DNA from: Actinobacillus porcinus
GTDB lineage: Bacteria; Pseudomonadota; Gammaproteobacteria; Enterobacterales; Pasteurellaceae
NCBI RefSeq assembly: GCF_901764995.1
Contig: NZ_CABFKI010000002.1
Coordinates: 186,001-250,000, forward strand
Reading direction: 5' to 3'
Length of the DNA stretch: 64,000 nucleotides
Below, in pieces: positions 14,855 through 27,424 of this stretch. Position 1 is the stretch's first letter; the number at the start of each line of letters is the position of its first letter. A program made the translations under genes and the position numbers. Below the pieces are notes generated by a model. It was not told where the DNA came from, searched no databases, and was given only the letters and a program-made list of their open reading frames with translations.

Positions 14855-15805
14855 TTAAATTTCAATGCCTTCAAACAACGCTGTACTTAAATAACGCTCT
14901 GAGGCAGAAGGAAGAATAGCCACGATAAGTTTATCCGCAAATTCCGGTAATTTTGCTAAACGATCAGCGGCAGCGACCGCAGCACCTGATGAAATCCCCG
15001 CAAGAATACCTTCTTCTGCCATTAAACGGCGTGCCGTTGCAATCGCGGTGTCGCTATCCACTTGTTCAACGCGGTCAATTAAACTCAAATCTAAATTTTT
15101 AGGAATAAAGCCTGCGCCGATACCTTGGATTTTGTGCGGGCCCGGTTTCACTTCTTCACCATTTAAAGTTTGGGTAATCACCGGGCTTTCTGCCGGTTCT
15201 ACGGCAACAGAAAGAATTTGTTTACCTTTGTCTTGTTTAATAGCACGAGAAATACCCGTAATCGTACCGCCTGTCCCCACGCCGGCCACGACCACATCCA
15301 CTTTGCCTTCTGTTCCTTCCCAGATTTCAACGCCTGTGGTTTGTTGGTGAATTGCCGGGTTTGCCGGGTTTTCAAATTGTTTCAACATGATGTAACGATT
15401 AGGATCGCTGGCGACAATTTCTTCTGCTTTGGCAATCGCGCCTTTCATCCCTTTCGCGCCTTCGGTTAAAACTAAATTGACACCTAAGCCACGTAATAAA
15501 CGTTTACGTTCCGTACTCATGGTTTCCGGCATGGTTAAGGTAATTTTATAACCGCGCGCTGCCGCAACATAAGCAAGGGCAATCCCTGTGTTACCACTGG
15601 TTGCATCCACAATTTCTTTATCTTTGGTTAAAACGCCATCTTTTTCCGCTTGCCAAATCATATTCGCACCGATACGGCATTTCACACTGAAACTTGGGTT
15701 ACGACCTTCTACTTTGACCACTAAGTTACCGTTTTGACCGAAATGTTTTAAACGTACTAATGGTGTATTGCCAATGGAATAGGAATTATCTGCGTAAATT
15801 GTCAT
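14855..15805 (-). CDS. cysK: Cysteine synthase A (O-acetylserine sulfhydrylase)
   Basis: A PLP enzyme that makes L-cysteine from O-acetylserine and sulfide. The 316-residue protein starts [20 protein letters not shown] at the ATG at 15805, with AAGGAG 8 bases upstream. Motifs: the PLP lysine in [14 protein letters not shown] near residue 41, the [10 protein letters not shown] substrate loop near residue 70, GTGGTITG phosphate-binding loop near residue 175, and [13 protein letters not shown] near residue 265. Monocistronic, with its own terminator. Confidence 0.96.
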   Translation of the reverse strand: MTIYADNSYSIGNTPLVRLKHFGQNGNLVVKVEGRNPSFSVKCRIGANMIWQAEKDGVLTKDKEIVDATSGNTGIALAYVAAARGYKITLTMPETMSTERKRLLRGLGVNLVLTEGAKGMKGAIAKAEEIVASDPNRYIMLKQFENPANPAIHQQTTGVEIWEGTEGKVDVVVAGVGTGGTITGISRAIKQDKGKQILSVAVEPAESPVITQTLNGEEVKPGPHKIQGIGAGFIPKNLDLSLIDRVEQVDSDTAIATARRLMAEEGILAGISSGAAVAAADRLAKLPEFADKLIVAILPSASERYLSTALFEGIEI

Positions 15806-15959
15806 TTTCAATCTCCTTGAGAGTTATCTATTTGTTGATAGTAGTTTTAACATGCTATGTTATAAAAGAACAATAGTTATTTGTTCTATTTTATAACTAA
15901 AAGCTATTTATAGAAGAAAAACTGAATGTTTACCGATGAGAAGATAAAAAAATACGATA

Positions 15960-16108
15960 CTATACGGGGCTTGCACAAGACGGTCGTTGAGCTTGTCGAA
16001 ACGTAAGTCTTGTGCCGCTGAAATGTCTTATGGTTCGATAAGCTCACCAACCGTGGTTCGACAAGCTCACCAACCGCCATTTCAGCTTTATGTAGTTGTT
16101 ACATAATA
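15960..16108. repeat. Dispersed inverted-repeat element, copy 1
   Basis: The 15806-16155 gap holds an element built of CAAGACGGTCGTTGAGCTTG, then GTCGAAACGTAAGTCTTG, then GCTGAAATGTCTTATGGTTC, two tandem copies of the GGTTCGA(C/T)AAGCTCACCAACCG unit, and a matching CATTTCAGC end. Arms ACAAGAC/GTCTTGT and GCTGAAATG/CATTTCAGC pair. A second copy, with one unit instead of two, lies at 43809-43922. Confidence 0.65.
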
Positions 16109-16110
16109 TC

Positions 16111-16142
16111 AAAAAAATACCCACACAAGGTGGGCATTTTAT
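16111..16142 (-). terminator. efp terminator
   Basis: On the minus strand, ATGCCCACC paired with TGTGGGTAT followed by a run of seven T. Confidence 0.8.
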
Positions 16143-16155
16143 TTAACAAATTCGA

Positions 16156-16722
16156 TTATTTCACACGAGAGACATATTCGCCTGAACGTGTATCTACTTT
16201 AATCACTTCGCCAATTTGAACGAATAAAGGAACACGAACTACCGCGCCTGTGCTTAATGTTGCCGGTTTACCACCCGTGCCAGCGGTATCGCCTTTCAAA
16301 CCCGGATCGGTTTCAATGACTTCTAATTCTACAAAGTTTGGTGGTGTCACAGTAATTGGGCTACCGTTCCATAAAGTAATGATACAATCTGCTTGGTCTA
16401 ATAACCATTTTTCAGCGTCACCCACTGCTTTCGCATCGGCTGAATATTGCTCAAAGGTTTCCGGGTGCATAAAGTACCAGAATGCTTCATCTTTGTATGA
16501 ATAAGTTAAGTTTAAATCCATTACATCAGCCGCTTCAACTGAAGTACCTGATTTAAAGTTCACATCTAATACTTTGCCGGAAATTAATTTACGAATACGA
16601 GTACGCGTAAACGCTTGACCTTTACCTGGTTTTACGAATTCATTTTCAACAATCACGCAAGGCTCGCCGTCTTGCATAAATTTTAGACCTGGTTTGAAGT
16701 CAGTGGTAGTATATGTAGCCAT
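16156..16722 (-). CDS. efp: Elongation factor P
   Basis: EF-P relieves ribosome stalling at polyproline stretches. The 188-residue protein ([20 protein letters not shown]...) has Lys34 in the loop VKPGKGQAF, the residue that is beta-lysylated by EpmA after EpmB makes (R)-beta-lysine. Three beta-barrel domains are complete, ending SGEYVSRVK. epmB is divergent at 16758, so modification enzyme and substrate are adjacent. Confidence 0.97.
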   Translation of the reverse strand: MATYTTTDFKPGLKFMQDGEPCVIVENEFVKPGKGQAFTRTRIRKLISGKVLDVNFKSGTSVEAADVMDLNLTYSYKDEAFWYFMHPETFEQYSADAKAVGDAEKWLLDQADCIITLWNGSPITVTPPNFVELEVIETDPGLKGDTAGTGGKPATLSTGAVVRVPLFVQIGEVIKVDTRSGEYVSRVK

Positions 16723-16757
16723 GATTTCCTCAATTAAATAAGAGCTAGTTTTTAAAA

Positions 16758-17774
16758 GTGCATATTTTAACCCAAAACATCCCTGTTAGAGAAGAACCAA
16801 AACGTGAAATTTGGTTAGAAATTCTAAATAACGCCGTTTCTGATCCGAAAATTCTGCTGGAAAAGTTAAATTTACCCGTGGAAAATTTTGAACAGGACAT
16901 TCAAGCGCGTAAACTTTTTGCATTACGTGTGCCTCAACCTTTTATCGATAGAATGGAAAAAGGTAATCCCCATGATCCCCTTTTTTTACAAGTGATGTCT
17001 TCCGCACAGGAATTCCTTCAAGTAGATGGTTTTGTCAAAGATCCCCTTGACGAGCAGCATAATGCCGCACCCAATGTTTTACATAAATACCATAACCGTT
17101 TGTTATTAATGGTAAAAAATGCTTGTGCAGTAAATTGCCGTTACTGTTTCCGCCGCCATTTCCCTTATGACCAAAATCAGGGAAACAAAACTAATTGGCA
17201 AAAAGCGATTGATTACATTGCAAGCAATCCGCAAATTGAAGAAGTGATCTTTTCAGGCGGAGATCCCCTGATGGCAAAAGATAATGAGTTAGAATGGCTG
17301 ATAAAACACCTTGAAAAAATACCACACTTACAGCGATTACGCATTCATACGCGCTTGCCTGTGGTTATTCCTGAACGCATTACAGCAAAATTCTGTCAAA
17401 TACTCAGCGAAAGCCATTTGAAAACAGTGCTAGTCACACATATCAACCATCAAAATGAAATTGATGATAAGTTGGCAAACGCATTATTTCAATTGAAGCA
17501 AACAGGCGTTACCTTACTTAACCAATCCGTCTTGTTAAAAGGGATTAATGATAATGCGCTGACACTAAAAAACTTAAGTGACGCACTCTTTCAAGTGGGG
17601 GTACTGCCTTATTACTTACACCTTTTTGATAAGGTAGAAGGAGCAAGTCATTTTTATCTTGATGATGCAACTGCGGTTAAAATTTATCAAGAATTACAAG
17701 CAATTACATCGGGTTATTTAGTACCGAAATTAGCAAGAGAAATTGCAGGTGAACCGAATAAAACTTTGTTTTAA
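16758..17774 (+). CDS. epmB: EF-P (R)-beta-lysine formation enzyme, lysine 2,3-aminomutase
   Basis: A radical-SAM/PLP enzyme that converts L-lysine to (R)-beta-lysine for EF-P Lys34. The 338 residues contain the radical SAM cluster CAVNCRYCF near residue 120 (CxxxCxxC), [13 protein letters not shown] and [16 protein letters not shown], and the C-terminal [18 protein letters not shown] (PLP region). The start is a GTG at 16758, which matches the alignment of family N-termini ([19 protein letters not shown]). It lies back to back with efp, 35 bases apart. Confidence 0.95.
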   Translation: MHILTQNIPVREEPKREIWLEILNNAVSDPKILLEKLNLPVENFEQDIQARKLFALRVPQPFIDRMEKGNPHDPLFLQVMSSAQEFLQVDGFVKDPLDEQHNAAPNVLHKYHNRLLLMVKNACAVNCRYCFRRHFPYDQNQGNKTNWQKAIDYIASNPQIEEVIFSGGDPLMAKDNELEWLIKHLEKIPHLQRLRIHTRLPVVIPERITAKFCQILSESHLKTVLVTHINHQNEIDDKLANALFQLKQTGVTLLNQSVLLKGINDNALTLKNLSDALFQVGVLPYYLHLFDKVEGASHFYLDDATAVKIYQELQAITSGYLVPKLAREIAGEPNKTLF

Positions 17775-17854
17775 ACCGCATTTTCATTTAGAATAAGGGC
17801 AATTTTTTCAACCGCATTTTTGCACATTTTATTGATTACATATTGAGGTATATC

Positions 17855-19297
17855 GTGGAGAATAAATCTGAAAATCAGTCAACATCAACACAAAGCGAAC
17901 TTGATTTTGATGCAAACCCAATTGAACCTGTGACGCCAAGAAAAAGTAGCGCAACGGATTCATCCTCTTTCTTAAATAAATTTTTCGGAAAAAAAAATGT
18001 CGTGCAGACAAATCCATTTGCGGAGCGTAAAGAGCCCACTTTTGGCAATACAACTCGCGTGACAGAAACCGCCACGACAACGGCAATTAACCAAACCGTT
18101 AATTATTCTGCGGAGAGCATTTTTAAACAACCGGCTCAAGCCATTGCCAAACAAGCCAAATCCACTGACGATATTGAAGAAAATAAAGACAAGATTGAAG
18201 AATCGGCTGACACCGCGGTGACGGCTGAGACAACGTCTAATACTGTTGAAAATACGGCAGAACCAGAGAAAATTCTAACAGAAGAACCTATTGTGGCAAC
18301 GAAACAAAATATGAAGAATCCGGAAAACTGGAGCTTTATGCAAAAATTACCGCCAAAACATCGCCGTTTTATTATCGCTATCGCCGGTGCTGTCGCCGTA
18401 CTGATTGCTTTAGTATTATTAAAACCAAGTTCGGAAACTGCGGATGAATACCAAGTTAACAATAGCAATAATACGCCGATTGAGTTTCAATCTTTAACGC
18501 CAAATCAGCCGAACGAAATGACGGATATGGCAAATACCACTCAACCGGCAGAACCGCCAGTGGTGGAACAGGCTCAACCTGAACCAATGCCTTCTGTGGT
18601 AAATGATACAGCAGTGAATGAAAGCGTGGCGAATATCTCTGCAACACCTGCTACACCGGCAACACAACCGTCAGCCTCAACGCAACCTGCATTAGAACCG
18701 GTTCCAATGCCTGAACAACCATCGGTTGATCCGCAAGCACAGCAAGCAGAAAAAGCACGCCAAGAACAATTACAAGCAGAAAAAGCCCAGCAAGAGCAAT
18801 TAGCCCGTGAACAACAGAAAGCGCGTGCAGAAAAAGCCAAAGCTGAGCAATTAGCCAAAGCTGAACAGTTAGCGAAAGCCAAAGCGGAAAAAGCAAAAGC
18901 AGAACAGTTAGCAAAAGCGAAAGCCGCAGAAAAAGCGAAAGCAGAAAAACTGGCAGCAGAAAAAGCACGTGCACAAGCGGCGTTAAATGGTGCGCCGATC
19001 AGCGAAGCCAAACCTGCAACGAAAAAAGCCGGTCAAACTGCCGGCTCAACAAGCAAAACCCTAACGGTGCCAGCGAGTACATCATTATTCCAAGTATTCC
19101 GTACAAATGGCTTAGATATTCGTGATGTAAATGCGATGACCAAAGCCAATGGTGCCGGTAATGTATTGAGCAGCTTTAAACCGGGCGATAAAGTTCAAGT
19201 ATCAGTAAACAGCGAAGGGCGCGTCAGTTCAATGCGTTTATCAGACGGATCCGTCTTTACGCGTCAATCTGACGGCTCGTACAAATACCGCAAGTAA
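17855..19297 (+). CDS. oapA: Opacity-associated protein A
   Basis: OapA is an envelope protein linked in Haemophilus influenzae to colony opacity and colonisation. I place the start at the GTG at 17855 (GAGG 8 bases upstream), giving 480 residues; the frame itself opens at a TTG at 17843. Layout: ~170 cytoplasmic, acidic residues, one membrane anchor (RRFIIAIAGAVAVLIALVLL), a Pro/Gln-rich stretch, a long Lys/Ala/Glu repeat (KAEKAKAEQLAKA type, about residues 295-380), and a C-terminal OapA/LysM-like domain (SLFQVFRTNGLDIRDVNAMT, LSSFKPGDKVQVSVNSEGRV) likely to bind peptidoglycan. The Lys/Ala repeat is a likely length-variable region. oapB follows 10 bases later. Confidence 0.93.
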   Translation: MENKSENQSTSTQSELDFDANPIEPVTPRKSSATDSSSFLNKFFGKKNVVQTNPFAERKEPTFGNTTRVTETATTTAINQTVNYSAESIFKQPAQAIAKQAKSTDDIEENKDKIEESADTAVTAETTSNTVENTAEPEKILTEEPIVATKQNMKNPENWSFMQKLPPKHRRFIIAIAGAVAVLIALVLLKPSSETADEYQVNNSNNTPIEFQSLTPNQPNEMTDMANTTQPAEPPVVEQAQPEPMPSVVNDTAVNESVANISATPATPATQPSASTQPALEPVPMPEQPSVDPQAQQAEKARQEQLQAEKAQQEQLAREQQKARAEKAKAEQLAKAEQLAKAKAEKAKAEQLAKAKAAEKAKAEKLAAEKARAQAALNGAPISEAKPATKKAGQTAGSTSKTLTVPASTSLFQVFRTNGLDIRDVNAMTKANGAGNVLSSFKPGDKVQVSVNSEGRVSSMRLSDGSVFTRQSDGSYKYRK

Positions 19298-19307
19298 GGA
19301 AATTAGC

Positions 19308-19712
19308 ATGAAAACGACCGCACTTTTTTTAATCTCAGCATGCATCTTAACGGCTTGTCATTCTGCGGTTGAACAAGCCCCTGTGGATGCAGTGGTTAAA
19401 ATTGCGCCTCAAATCAAATCGGGCGCAATGAATAAAACTACACAAACCGGTTCTGCGAGTCGTTTTCTTTGCAAAGACGATAAAATCGTGCGCGTAACGC
19501 GGATGAAACCTAAAAGCACCGCCAAAGCCAGTCGTGTAGAAACGGTGACGTTAACCTTTAATGGTATTACTGAAAAGCTAAAATCAACGGTATCGGAAAC
19601 CGGAAAATCCTACACCAGTATTCACTGGCGCTGGATCGAACGCTCAAACAATACCGCCACGTTAACCAATACGCAAGGTGTGATTTTAGCGGATATTTGT
19701 GTTGAACAATAA
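19308..19712 (+). CDS. oapB: Opacity-associated protein B, lipoprotein
   Basis: A 134-residue lipoprotein: signal MKTTALFLISACILTACHSA with lipobox LTAC (Cys17). The mature domain contains SASRFLCKDDKIVRVTRMKP, VTLTFNGITEKL and YTSIHWRWIERSNNTATLTN, a small beta-barrel-like (MliC-like) domain with Cys. It forms an operon with oapA. The codons for KTTALF contain a perfect reverse uptake signal (ACCGCACTT), so a signal has been tolerated inside the signal peptide. Confidence 0.9.
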   Translation: MKTTALFLISACILTACHSAVEQAPVDAVVKIAPQIKSGAMNKTTQTGSASRFLCKDDKIVRVTRMKPKSTAKASRVETVTLTFNGITEKLKSTVSETGKSYTSIHWRWIERSNNTATLTNTQGVILADICVEQ

Positions 19713-19731
19713 ATGACTTAATAGCAAAAAT

Positions 19732-19767
19732 AAACCCTATACGCCTTGATTGCTCGTATAGGGTTTT
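19732..19767. terminator. oapAB terminator
   Basis: A 12-bp stem AAACCCTATACG/CGTATAGGGTTT followed by T. The same CCCTATACG/CGTATAGGG arms form hairpin 1 of the composite repeats at 20837, 48248 and 57064. Confidence 0.8.
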
Positions 19768-19783
19768 CATTCTCTTCTAGGTA

Positions 19784-20976
<1,193 letters not shown>

Positions 20977-20999
20977 AATTTAAATTTATATCAAAACGC

Positions 21000-21764
21000 T
21001 TATTTTTCTACCGCACTTTCATCGGAATTCACATTATTCTCATCTTTAGGCGCATAAAATTTCGCACAAATTACCCCTAATTCAAATAACAAACACATTG
21101 GTAGGGCAAGTAAGGTTTGAGAAAAAATATCTGGCGGTGTCAGCAACATCCCAATCACAAAAGCCGCTACAATAATATAAGGGCGTTTTTCTCGTAAACT
21201 TTCAGGTGAAGTAATGCCCGCCCAACACAGCAAAATAATTGCCACAGGCACTTCAAAACACACCCCAAAGGCGATAAATAAGGTTAATACAAAATCAAGA
21301 TAGCTACTAATATCCGTTGCCATCGTGACCCCATCCGGTGATGTGCCGGAAAGGAAGCTAAATACCAGAGGGAAAACAATGTAATAAGCAAAGGCAACAC
21401 CGACATAAAATAATACCGTGCTTGAAATTAACAACGGATAAACTAACCGTTTTTCATGTTGATACAACGCCGGCGCAACAAATGCCCATACCTGATACAA
21501 CAAAAATGGCACAGATAAAAATACGGAGGCTAAAATCGTTAATTTGATCGGTGTAAAAAAAGGGGAAACCACATTGGTGGCAATCATCGTCGCGCCCTTA
21601 GGCATGGCATCAAGCAAAGGGGTTGCAATCAAATGATAAATATCATTGGCGAAATACACCAAAGATAAAAAAACAACCATGATACAAATTACGCAACGCA
21701 GTAAACGGTTACGTAATTCAAGAAGATGACTAATTAAAGGTTGAGATTCGTCAACACTACTCAT
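21000..21764 (-). CDS. tatC: Sec-independent translocase subunit TatC
   Basis: Twin-arginine signal receptor in the inner membrane. The 254-residue protein has the expected six TM segments, starting [20 protein letters not shown] (conserved HLxELRxR/KL) and containing [37 protein letters not shown], and the Glu/Pro-rich [16 protein letters not shown]. It overlaps tatB by 4 bases and ends the tatABC operon. Confidence 0.95.
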   Translation of the reverse strand: MSSVDESQPLISHLLELRNRLLRCVICIMVVFLSLVYFANDIYHLIATPLLDAMPKGATMIATNVVSPFFTPIKLTILASVFLSVPFLLYQVWAFVAPALYQHEKRLVYPLLISSTVLFYVGVAFAYYIVFPLVFSFLSGTSPDGVTMATDISSYLDFVLTLFIAFGVCFEVPVAIILLCWAGITSPESLREKRPYIIVAAFVIGMLLTPPDIFSQTLLALPMCLLFELGVICAKFYAPKDENNVNSDESAVEK

Positions 21765-22342
21765 GTATTTTTCTCAGGCGTTGGGTTTGCAACAGTCGGC
21801 TGCACATCATCCGTAGGATGATACTGATCCATATATTTTGCCAACTGTTCATCTAAAGAAATTTCAGCTTGTTCAGCCTGTTCTGCCGGGGTTAGCTCGG
21901 TATCAAGTGCGGTGGTATTTTCCGCTGTTTTTTCTGCTGTGAAATTTACCGCACTTTGATCATCTTTGTGTTGTTCTACTTCAGCAAAATTGGCTTCGCG
22001 CACATCTTTAATATGTTCTTCAAGGGACTTATTGGCCGCATTGGCTTGCTGTTCAAGATCCACTCTCATTTTATCCGCAGATTGCTTTAATTCTTCTACG
22101 GTCTGTGCTAATTCCGGGGATAAAGATTTTAAATTTAAATGCTCGGCTTTTTTAATACTTTCCTGCAATTCCTGTAATTTAAGCTCTTGCGCCAGTTCAT
22201 TTTGTACATTTGCAGCTAAACCACGAATGGTACGAACCCATTTCATCACAGTTCGAATTGCCACAGGCATACGTTGTGGACCAAGTACCACCAAGCCCAC
22301 AATAAATACCAGTACTAATTCCGAAAAGCCAATATCAAACAC
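21761..22342 (-). CDS. tatB: Sec-independent translocase subunit TatB
   Basis: A 193-residue single-span protein: [20 protein letters not shown] then [20 protein letters not shown], the TatB hinge and amphipathic helix, followed by a long acidic, coiled-coil tail. Forms the substrate receptor with TatC. It sits between tatA and tatC. The codon run for its acidic tail contains two uptake signals (one reverse). Confidence 0.95.
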   Translation of the reverse strand: MFDIGFSELVLVFIVGLVVLGPQRMPVAIRTVMKWVRTIRGLAANVQNELAQELKLQELQESIKKAEHLNLKSLSPELAQTVEELKQSADKMRVDLEQQANAANKSLEEHIKDVREANFAEVEQHKDDQSAVNFTAEKTAENTTALDTELTPAEQAEQAEISLDEQLAKYMDQYHPTDDVQPTVANPTPEKNT

Positions 22343-22366
22343 ACTGCTTACCTTACTTTTCAGGCC

Positions 22367-22552
22367 TTATTCTTTATCGTTTTTTTCCACAGATTTAACT
22401 TCTGTCTCTTTTGGCTCATCTGCCATCGCTTTTTTAAAGCCTTTTACGGACTCACCTAAATCAGCCCCTAAGGTGCGGAGTTTTTTCGTGCCGAATAATA
22501 AAACCACGATTGCTACAATAATTAGAAGTTGCCAAATGCTAATACCGCCCAT
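22367..22552 (-). CDS. tatA: Sec-independent translocase subunit TatA
   Basis: A 61-residue pore-forming component: [20 protein letters not shown] single span, then [20 protein letters not shown] amphipathic helix and a charged tail. Length is at the short end for TatA (E. coli ~89). First gene of tatABC. Confidence 0.95.
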   Translation of the reverse strand: MGGISIWQLLIIVAIVVLLFGTKKLRTLGADLGESVKGFKKAMADEPKETEVKSVEKNDKE

Positions 22553-22670
22553 AATTTTTCCTTTTGGTAAAATAAATATGAATAAAGATGGTCGGCAATA
22601 TACTCTTTTTAGACGTGACGAACAATAGCCAAGTAGGATTATTTTTCTTAAAAATTTTTTTATTTTGTCC

Positions 22671-22700
22671 CTTGAAAGCCCTAAAATAATGCCCCATATA
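22671..22700 (+). promoter_or_regulatory. Sigma-32 heat-shock promoter of groESL
   Basis: CTTGAA (22671-22676), a 15-bp spacer and CCCCATATA (22692-22700), an almost perfect RpoH promoter, 42 bases before groES. Confidence 0.88.
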
Positions 22701-22742
22701 GGTCTCGCAATCGATAATTTTAATTATTTAAGGAGTAACAAT

Positions 22743-23033
22743 ATGGCAATTCGTCCATTACATGATCGCGTTCTACTTAAACGCGAAGAAGTTGAAGCAT
22801 TATCTGCAGGCGGTATCGTGTTAACAGGTTCTGCCGCAACCAAATCAACCCGCGCAAAAGTCATTGCGGTAGGTAAAGGCCGTATTTTAGAAAACGGCAC
22901 CGTTCAACCGTTAGATGTAAAAGTCGGCGACACCGTTATTTTCAATGATGGTTATGGCGTAAAAGCAGAAAAAATTGATGGCGAAGAAGTGTTAATCGTT
23001 TCAGAAAACGATATTTTGGCTATTGTAGAATAA
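22743..23033 (+). CDS. groS: Co-chaperonin GroES
   Basis: The 96-residue heptameric lid: [20 protein letters not shown], mobile loop [20 protein letters not shown], and [26 protein letters not shown] lies 7 bases before the ATG at 22743; the frame extends upstream but only into the promoter. It forms the groESL operon. Confidence 0.97.
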   Translation: MAIRPLHDRVLLKREEVEALSAGGIVLTGSAATKSTRAKVIAVGKGRILENGTVQPLDVKVGDTVIFNDGYGVKAEKIDGEEVLIVSENDILAIVE

Positions 23034-23035
23034 TA

Positions 23036-23062
23036 AAGTGCGGTCAATTTTGACCGAGAATT
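23036..23062 (+). promoter_or_regulatory. Uptake signal hairpin between groES and groEL
   Basis: AAAGTGCGGTCAATTTTGACCG forms a short hairpin (CGGTCA/TGACCG) inside the 75-base groES-groEL gap. It might act as a weak processing or attenuation site; it has no strong T run. Confidence 0.4.
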
Positions 23063-23096
23063 TTATAGGGGCAAATCCTATTTGCCCGATTGATAA

Positions 23097-24752
<1,656 letters not shown>

Positions 24753-24801
24753 TCCGTCTCTACTCATCGGGGCAGGTATCAAAACCTGCTCCAAACAACA
24801 T

Positions 24802-24840
24802 AAAGCGCGGTCAAAATTTTTATTTTTTTGACCGCGCTTT
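24802..24840. terminator. groESL terminator built on a variant uptake signal
   Basis: Perfect 15-bp arms AAAGCGCGGTCAAAA (24802-24816) and TTTTGACCGCGCTTT (24826-24840). The core is AAGCGCGGT, a one-base variant of AAGTGCGGT. Located between convergent groL and pepP. Confidence 0.8.
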
Positions 24841-24856
24841 TGCTCGAGCTTTATCG

Positions 24857-26185
24857 CTATCTCTCCGCCATTAACCGCTCAATATCCTCAATTTCTTTGG
24901 GCACCGCGCAAGTTAGGTTTTTGTTGCCGTATTCCGTAATCAAAATATTATCTTCAATACGCACACCAATCCCCTTATATTGCTCTGGCACATTGGACTT
25001 TGGCGAAATATAAAGTCCGGGTTCAACGGTTAATACCATCCCCACTTCCAAAGTGCGGTCGCGTTTTTTCGAGTTTCGATCACCGTTTTCTGTGGCATTA
25101 GAATAACTGCCCACATCATGCACATCCAAACCTAACCAATGCCCTAATCCGTGCATATAAAATTCACGATGCGCATTATTCGCGATCAACTCGTCCACAT
25201 CCCCCTGCAAGATCCCTAAGCGCACCAAACCTTCCACTTTAATGCGCACCACTTCATCATTGGCTTGTTGAATATTATTGCCCACCACCAGCAATTCCAA
25301 GGCACGTTTTTGCGCCGCCAATACGATTTCATAAATTTCCCGTTGTGGTTGGCTAAATTTTCCGTTCACTGGAAAAGTGCGTGTAATATCGCCGGCATAC
25401 ATGGCAAATTCACAGCCCGCATCAATGAGCACTAAATCGCCGTCTTTTAAGGGTTGATCATTTTCGGTGTAATGTAAAATACAGGCATTTTCGCCCCCTG
25501 CAACAATGCTGTTGTAAGAAGGGTAACGTGCACCAAATCGGTTGAATTCATGTAAAATTTCACTTTCAATTTCATATTCAAAACGATTTGGACGCGTTTC
25601 ACGCATCGCTCGAATATGCCCTAACGCACTAATTTGCCCTGCTTGTTGCATCAACCGTATTTCATTTGGGGATTTAAACAACCGCATTTCGTCTAAGTGC
25701 GGTCGTAAATTCGTAAGTTTTGCACTAGGCGGTAACAACGCCAACATTAAGGTATCATTATGCTCACGCAAATCTTGCAAATGATAAATCTGTTCAACAT
25801 TTGCCAATAACGCAGGCAGTTCGTCTTTCAGTGTTTCAATTGAAAAGGCATAATCCACATTGAGCGTAGCCGGCGCATTTTCTACGCCCAAACGCCGTCC
25901 GTTCCACGTTTCCATTTCAGGATCATTGGGACGCAAAAAAAGTGCGGTCTGGTTTTGCCCGTTTTGGCGGGTTAAAACCAGCACAGAATCAGGTTCATTA
26001 AACCCCGTTAAATACCAAAAATAACTGTCTTGACGAAATGGATAAGCGGTGTCATTTGAACGTGTTTGTTCGCTTGCCGAGAAAATAATGGCGGCAAAAT
26101 TATCGCCTAAACGTTCAAATAACGTTGTACGCCGTTCTATAAATTCTTGCTTTGGCAAGGCTGCCATATAAGCCAAATCCATCAC
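24857..26185 (-). CDS. pepP: Xaa-Pro aminopeptidase
   Basis: Cytoplasmic metallopeptidase that removes N-terminal residues preceding proline. The 442-residue protein has the pita-bread metal ligands: DGDLVLIDAGCEFAMYAGD (two Asp), HGLGHWLGLDVHD (His), LTVEPGLYI (Glu) and GVRIEDNILI (Glu). It lies downstream of ygfB in an operon conserved in E. coli. The start could be either the first or second Met of MMDLAYMAALPKQ. Confidence 0.95.
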   Translation of the reverse strand: MMDLAYMAALPKQEFIERRTTLFERLGDNFAAIIFSASEQTRSNDTAYPFRQDSYFWYLTGFNEPDSVLVLTRQNGQNQTALFLRPNDPEMETWNGRRLGVENAPATLNVDYAFSIETLKDELPALLANVEQIYHLQDLREHNDTLMLALLPPSAKLTNLRPHLDEMRLFKSPNEIRLMQQAGQISALGHIRAMRETRPNRFEYEIESEILHEFNRFGARYPSYNSIVAGGENACILHYTENDQPLKDGDLVLIDAGCEFAMYAGDITRTFPVNGKFSQPQREIYEIVLAAQKRALELLVVGNNIQQANDEVVRIKVEGLVRLGILQGDVDELIANNAHREFYMHGLGHWLGLDVHDVGSYSNATENGDRNSKKRDRTLEVGMVLTVEPGLYISPKSNVPEQYKGIGVRIEDNILITEYGNKNLTCAVPKEIEDIERLMAER

Positions 26186-26191
26186 AAACTC

Positions 26192-26737
26192 CTAGTGAAT
26201 TGTCGGTTTTTCGGTATCGGTTTGCGGTTTAAAATGAGTATAAAATAACGCCGCGATGGTACGCACATATTCAATGATTTCTTCCAGTGCTTCCGCTAAT
26301 TCTTCTTGATTATCATCTTCATCATAACCTAACTGACAAATATCATTTAAGTCATCTAATGCTTCACCGATTTCGCCTTTTTCTTTGTCCAATTTAGGTT
26401 GATTTAAGCCTAAACCCAGTAAGAAATGATTCGTCCATTCGCATAATGCGTCCGCTTGCACAAATACATTGTCATCTTCAGGCAACAATAATTCAAAATT
26501 AAAGCCATCAATATCCGATAAAGTGCGGTCAATATCTTGATAGATTTGGGTAATATCAGCAAGCAACGCGGTTGGATAGGCATGATTGTCGTTGGTCATT
26601 TGATACAACAATGTTTGCCAGCTTTGATCTCGCACACCGCCGCAAATTAAACCGGTTAAAAAGCCATGTAATTCTGCCGCAGTGAGTTCAATTTGCGCGC
26701 TTTTTAATTGTTGTTGAAGTGTTGAATATTCAGTCAT
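26192..26737 (-). CDS. ygfB: YgfB family protein (UPF0149)
   Basis: A 181-residue cytoplasmic helical protein. Family signatures: [36 protein letters not shown] and the acidic [40 protein letters not shown], which conform to UPF0149. The family's YecA/YgfB role is poorly known; in Pseudomonas a homologue represses a peptidoglycan-stress pathway. It is 6 bases upstream of pepP. Confidence 0.9.
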   Translation of the reverse strand: MTEYSTLQQQLKSAQIELTAAELHGFLTGLICGGVRDQSWQTLLYQMTNDNHAYPTALLADITQIYQDIDRTLSDIDGFNFELLLPEDDNVFVQADALCEWTNHFLLGLGLNQPKLDKEKGEIGEALDDLNDICQLGYDEDDNQEELAEALEEIIEYVRTIAALFYTHFKPQTDTEKPTIH

Positions 26738-26841
26738 TTACTCTTCCTTTCTGTTAAGTTATCCGCATTCTATCAGATTCTCTATGACGAAAATATTTCT
26801 CTGTGGCATAATAGCCAAAAATTTTTAGAATGGTAAAAGTT

Positions 26842-27159
26842 ATGGCAATGATTGAGCTGAATTTTTTAGGGCAAATTGTGCGTTTAAATGTGCCTGAAGA
26901 ACAACACGACAGTTTGCGTGAAGCGGCACGCATTTTGGATCAACGCGTCATGGAAATGAAAGATCGGATGCAAACGGTGCAAGTTGAACGCGCATTAAAT
27001 ATTGTGGCATTAAATCTCAGTTTTGAATTATTACAAGAAAGAAGCAAAATTACGGAAACGGAAAAAGTGTTACAGAATCAAATTCAGCAATTAAGTGCGT
27101 CTTTGGAAAAAATTATTGCATGTTCAACAAATCAGCAAACAACCTATGAAATTCAATAA
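26842..27159 (+). CDS. zapA: Cell division protein ZapA
   Basis: ZapA bundles FtsZ filaments. I place the start at the ATG at 26842 (MAMIELNFLGQIVRLNVPEE), giving 105 residues; an upstream ATG at 26830 would add MVKV. Globular domain residues ~1-50, then the coiled coil VERALNIVALNLSFELLQER. It is divergent from ygfB and is followed by 6S RNA and ygfA, an order shared with E. coli. Confidence 0.92.
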   Translation: MAMIELNFLGQIVRLNVPEEQHDSLREAARILDQRVMEMKDRMQTVQVERALNIVALNLSFELLQERSKITETEKVLQNQIQQLSASLEKIIACSTNQQTTYEIQ

Positions 27160-27225
27160 AATTTGATAAAAATCATGTTTTGACACTGTTCAAATTCGCT
27201 AATTTCAGTTAGTATTTAACGCAAA

Positions 27226-27411
27226 GATTACCTGAGATGTTCGCCAAAGGGTTACGTCCCTGAGCCGATATTTACATACTTAGAGTTGGCTTCTCAGCTG
27301 TCGGTGTGCAGGCTTAGTTTAACTAAGAAGCCTAATGATAGTTATAGTTAACTCCCTTGAACCATCGGGTTCAAGGACCGACCACCCAAAACGGCATCTC
27401 GGGGCTCTTCC
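27226..27411 (+). ncRNA. ssrS: 6S RNA
   Basis: The 265-base gap between zapA and ygfA contains the 6S landmarks in order: CCTGAGATGTTCGCC at the 5' end, CCTGAGCCGATATT (identical core to E. coli 6S), GCAGGCTTAGTTTAACTAAG, AAGCCTAATGATAG, then TTGAACC..GGTTCAAGG and the closing ACGGCATCTCGGGG. Its 5' and 3' ends pair (CTGAGATG with CATCTCGG). 6S binds sigma-70 RNA polymerase in stationary phase. End positions are accurate to a few bases only. Confidence 0.93.
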
Positions 27412-27424
27412 CTAACAATTTCCT

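Noticed and set aside
18574-19011. Long minus-strand open frame of Ala/Ser/Cys repeats opposite oapA
   Set aside because: It is the antisense shadow of the Lys/Ala/Glu repeat of oapA; composition follows from the repeat and there is no start signal.
21966-22628. 220-residue plus-strand frame across tatB and tatA
   Set aside because: Antisense to two well-supported tat genes, Ser/Cys-rich without motifs, and it runs through both genes and their spacer.
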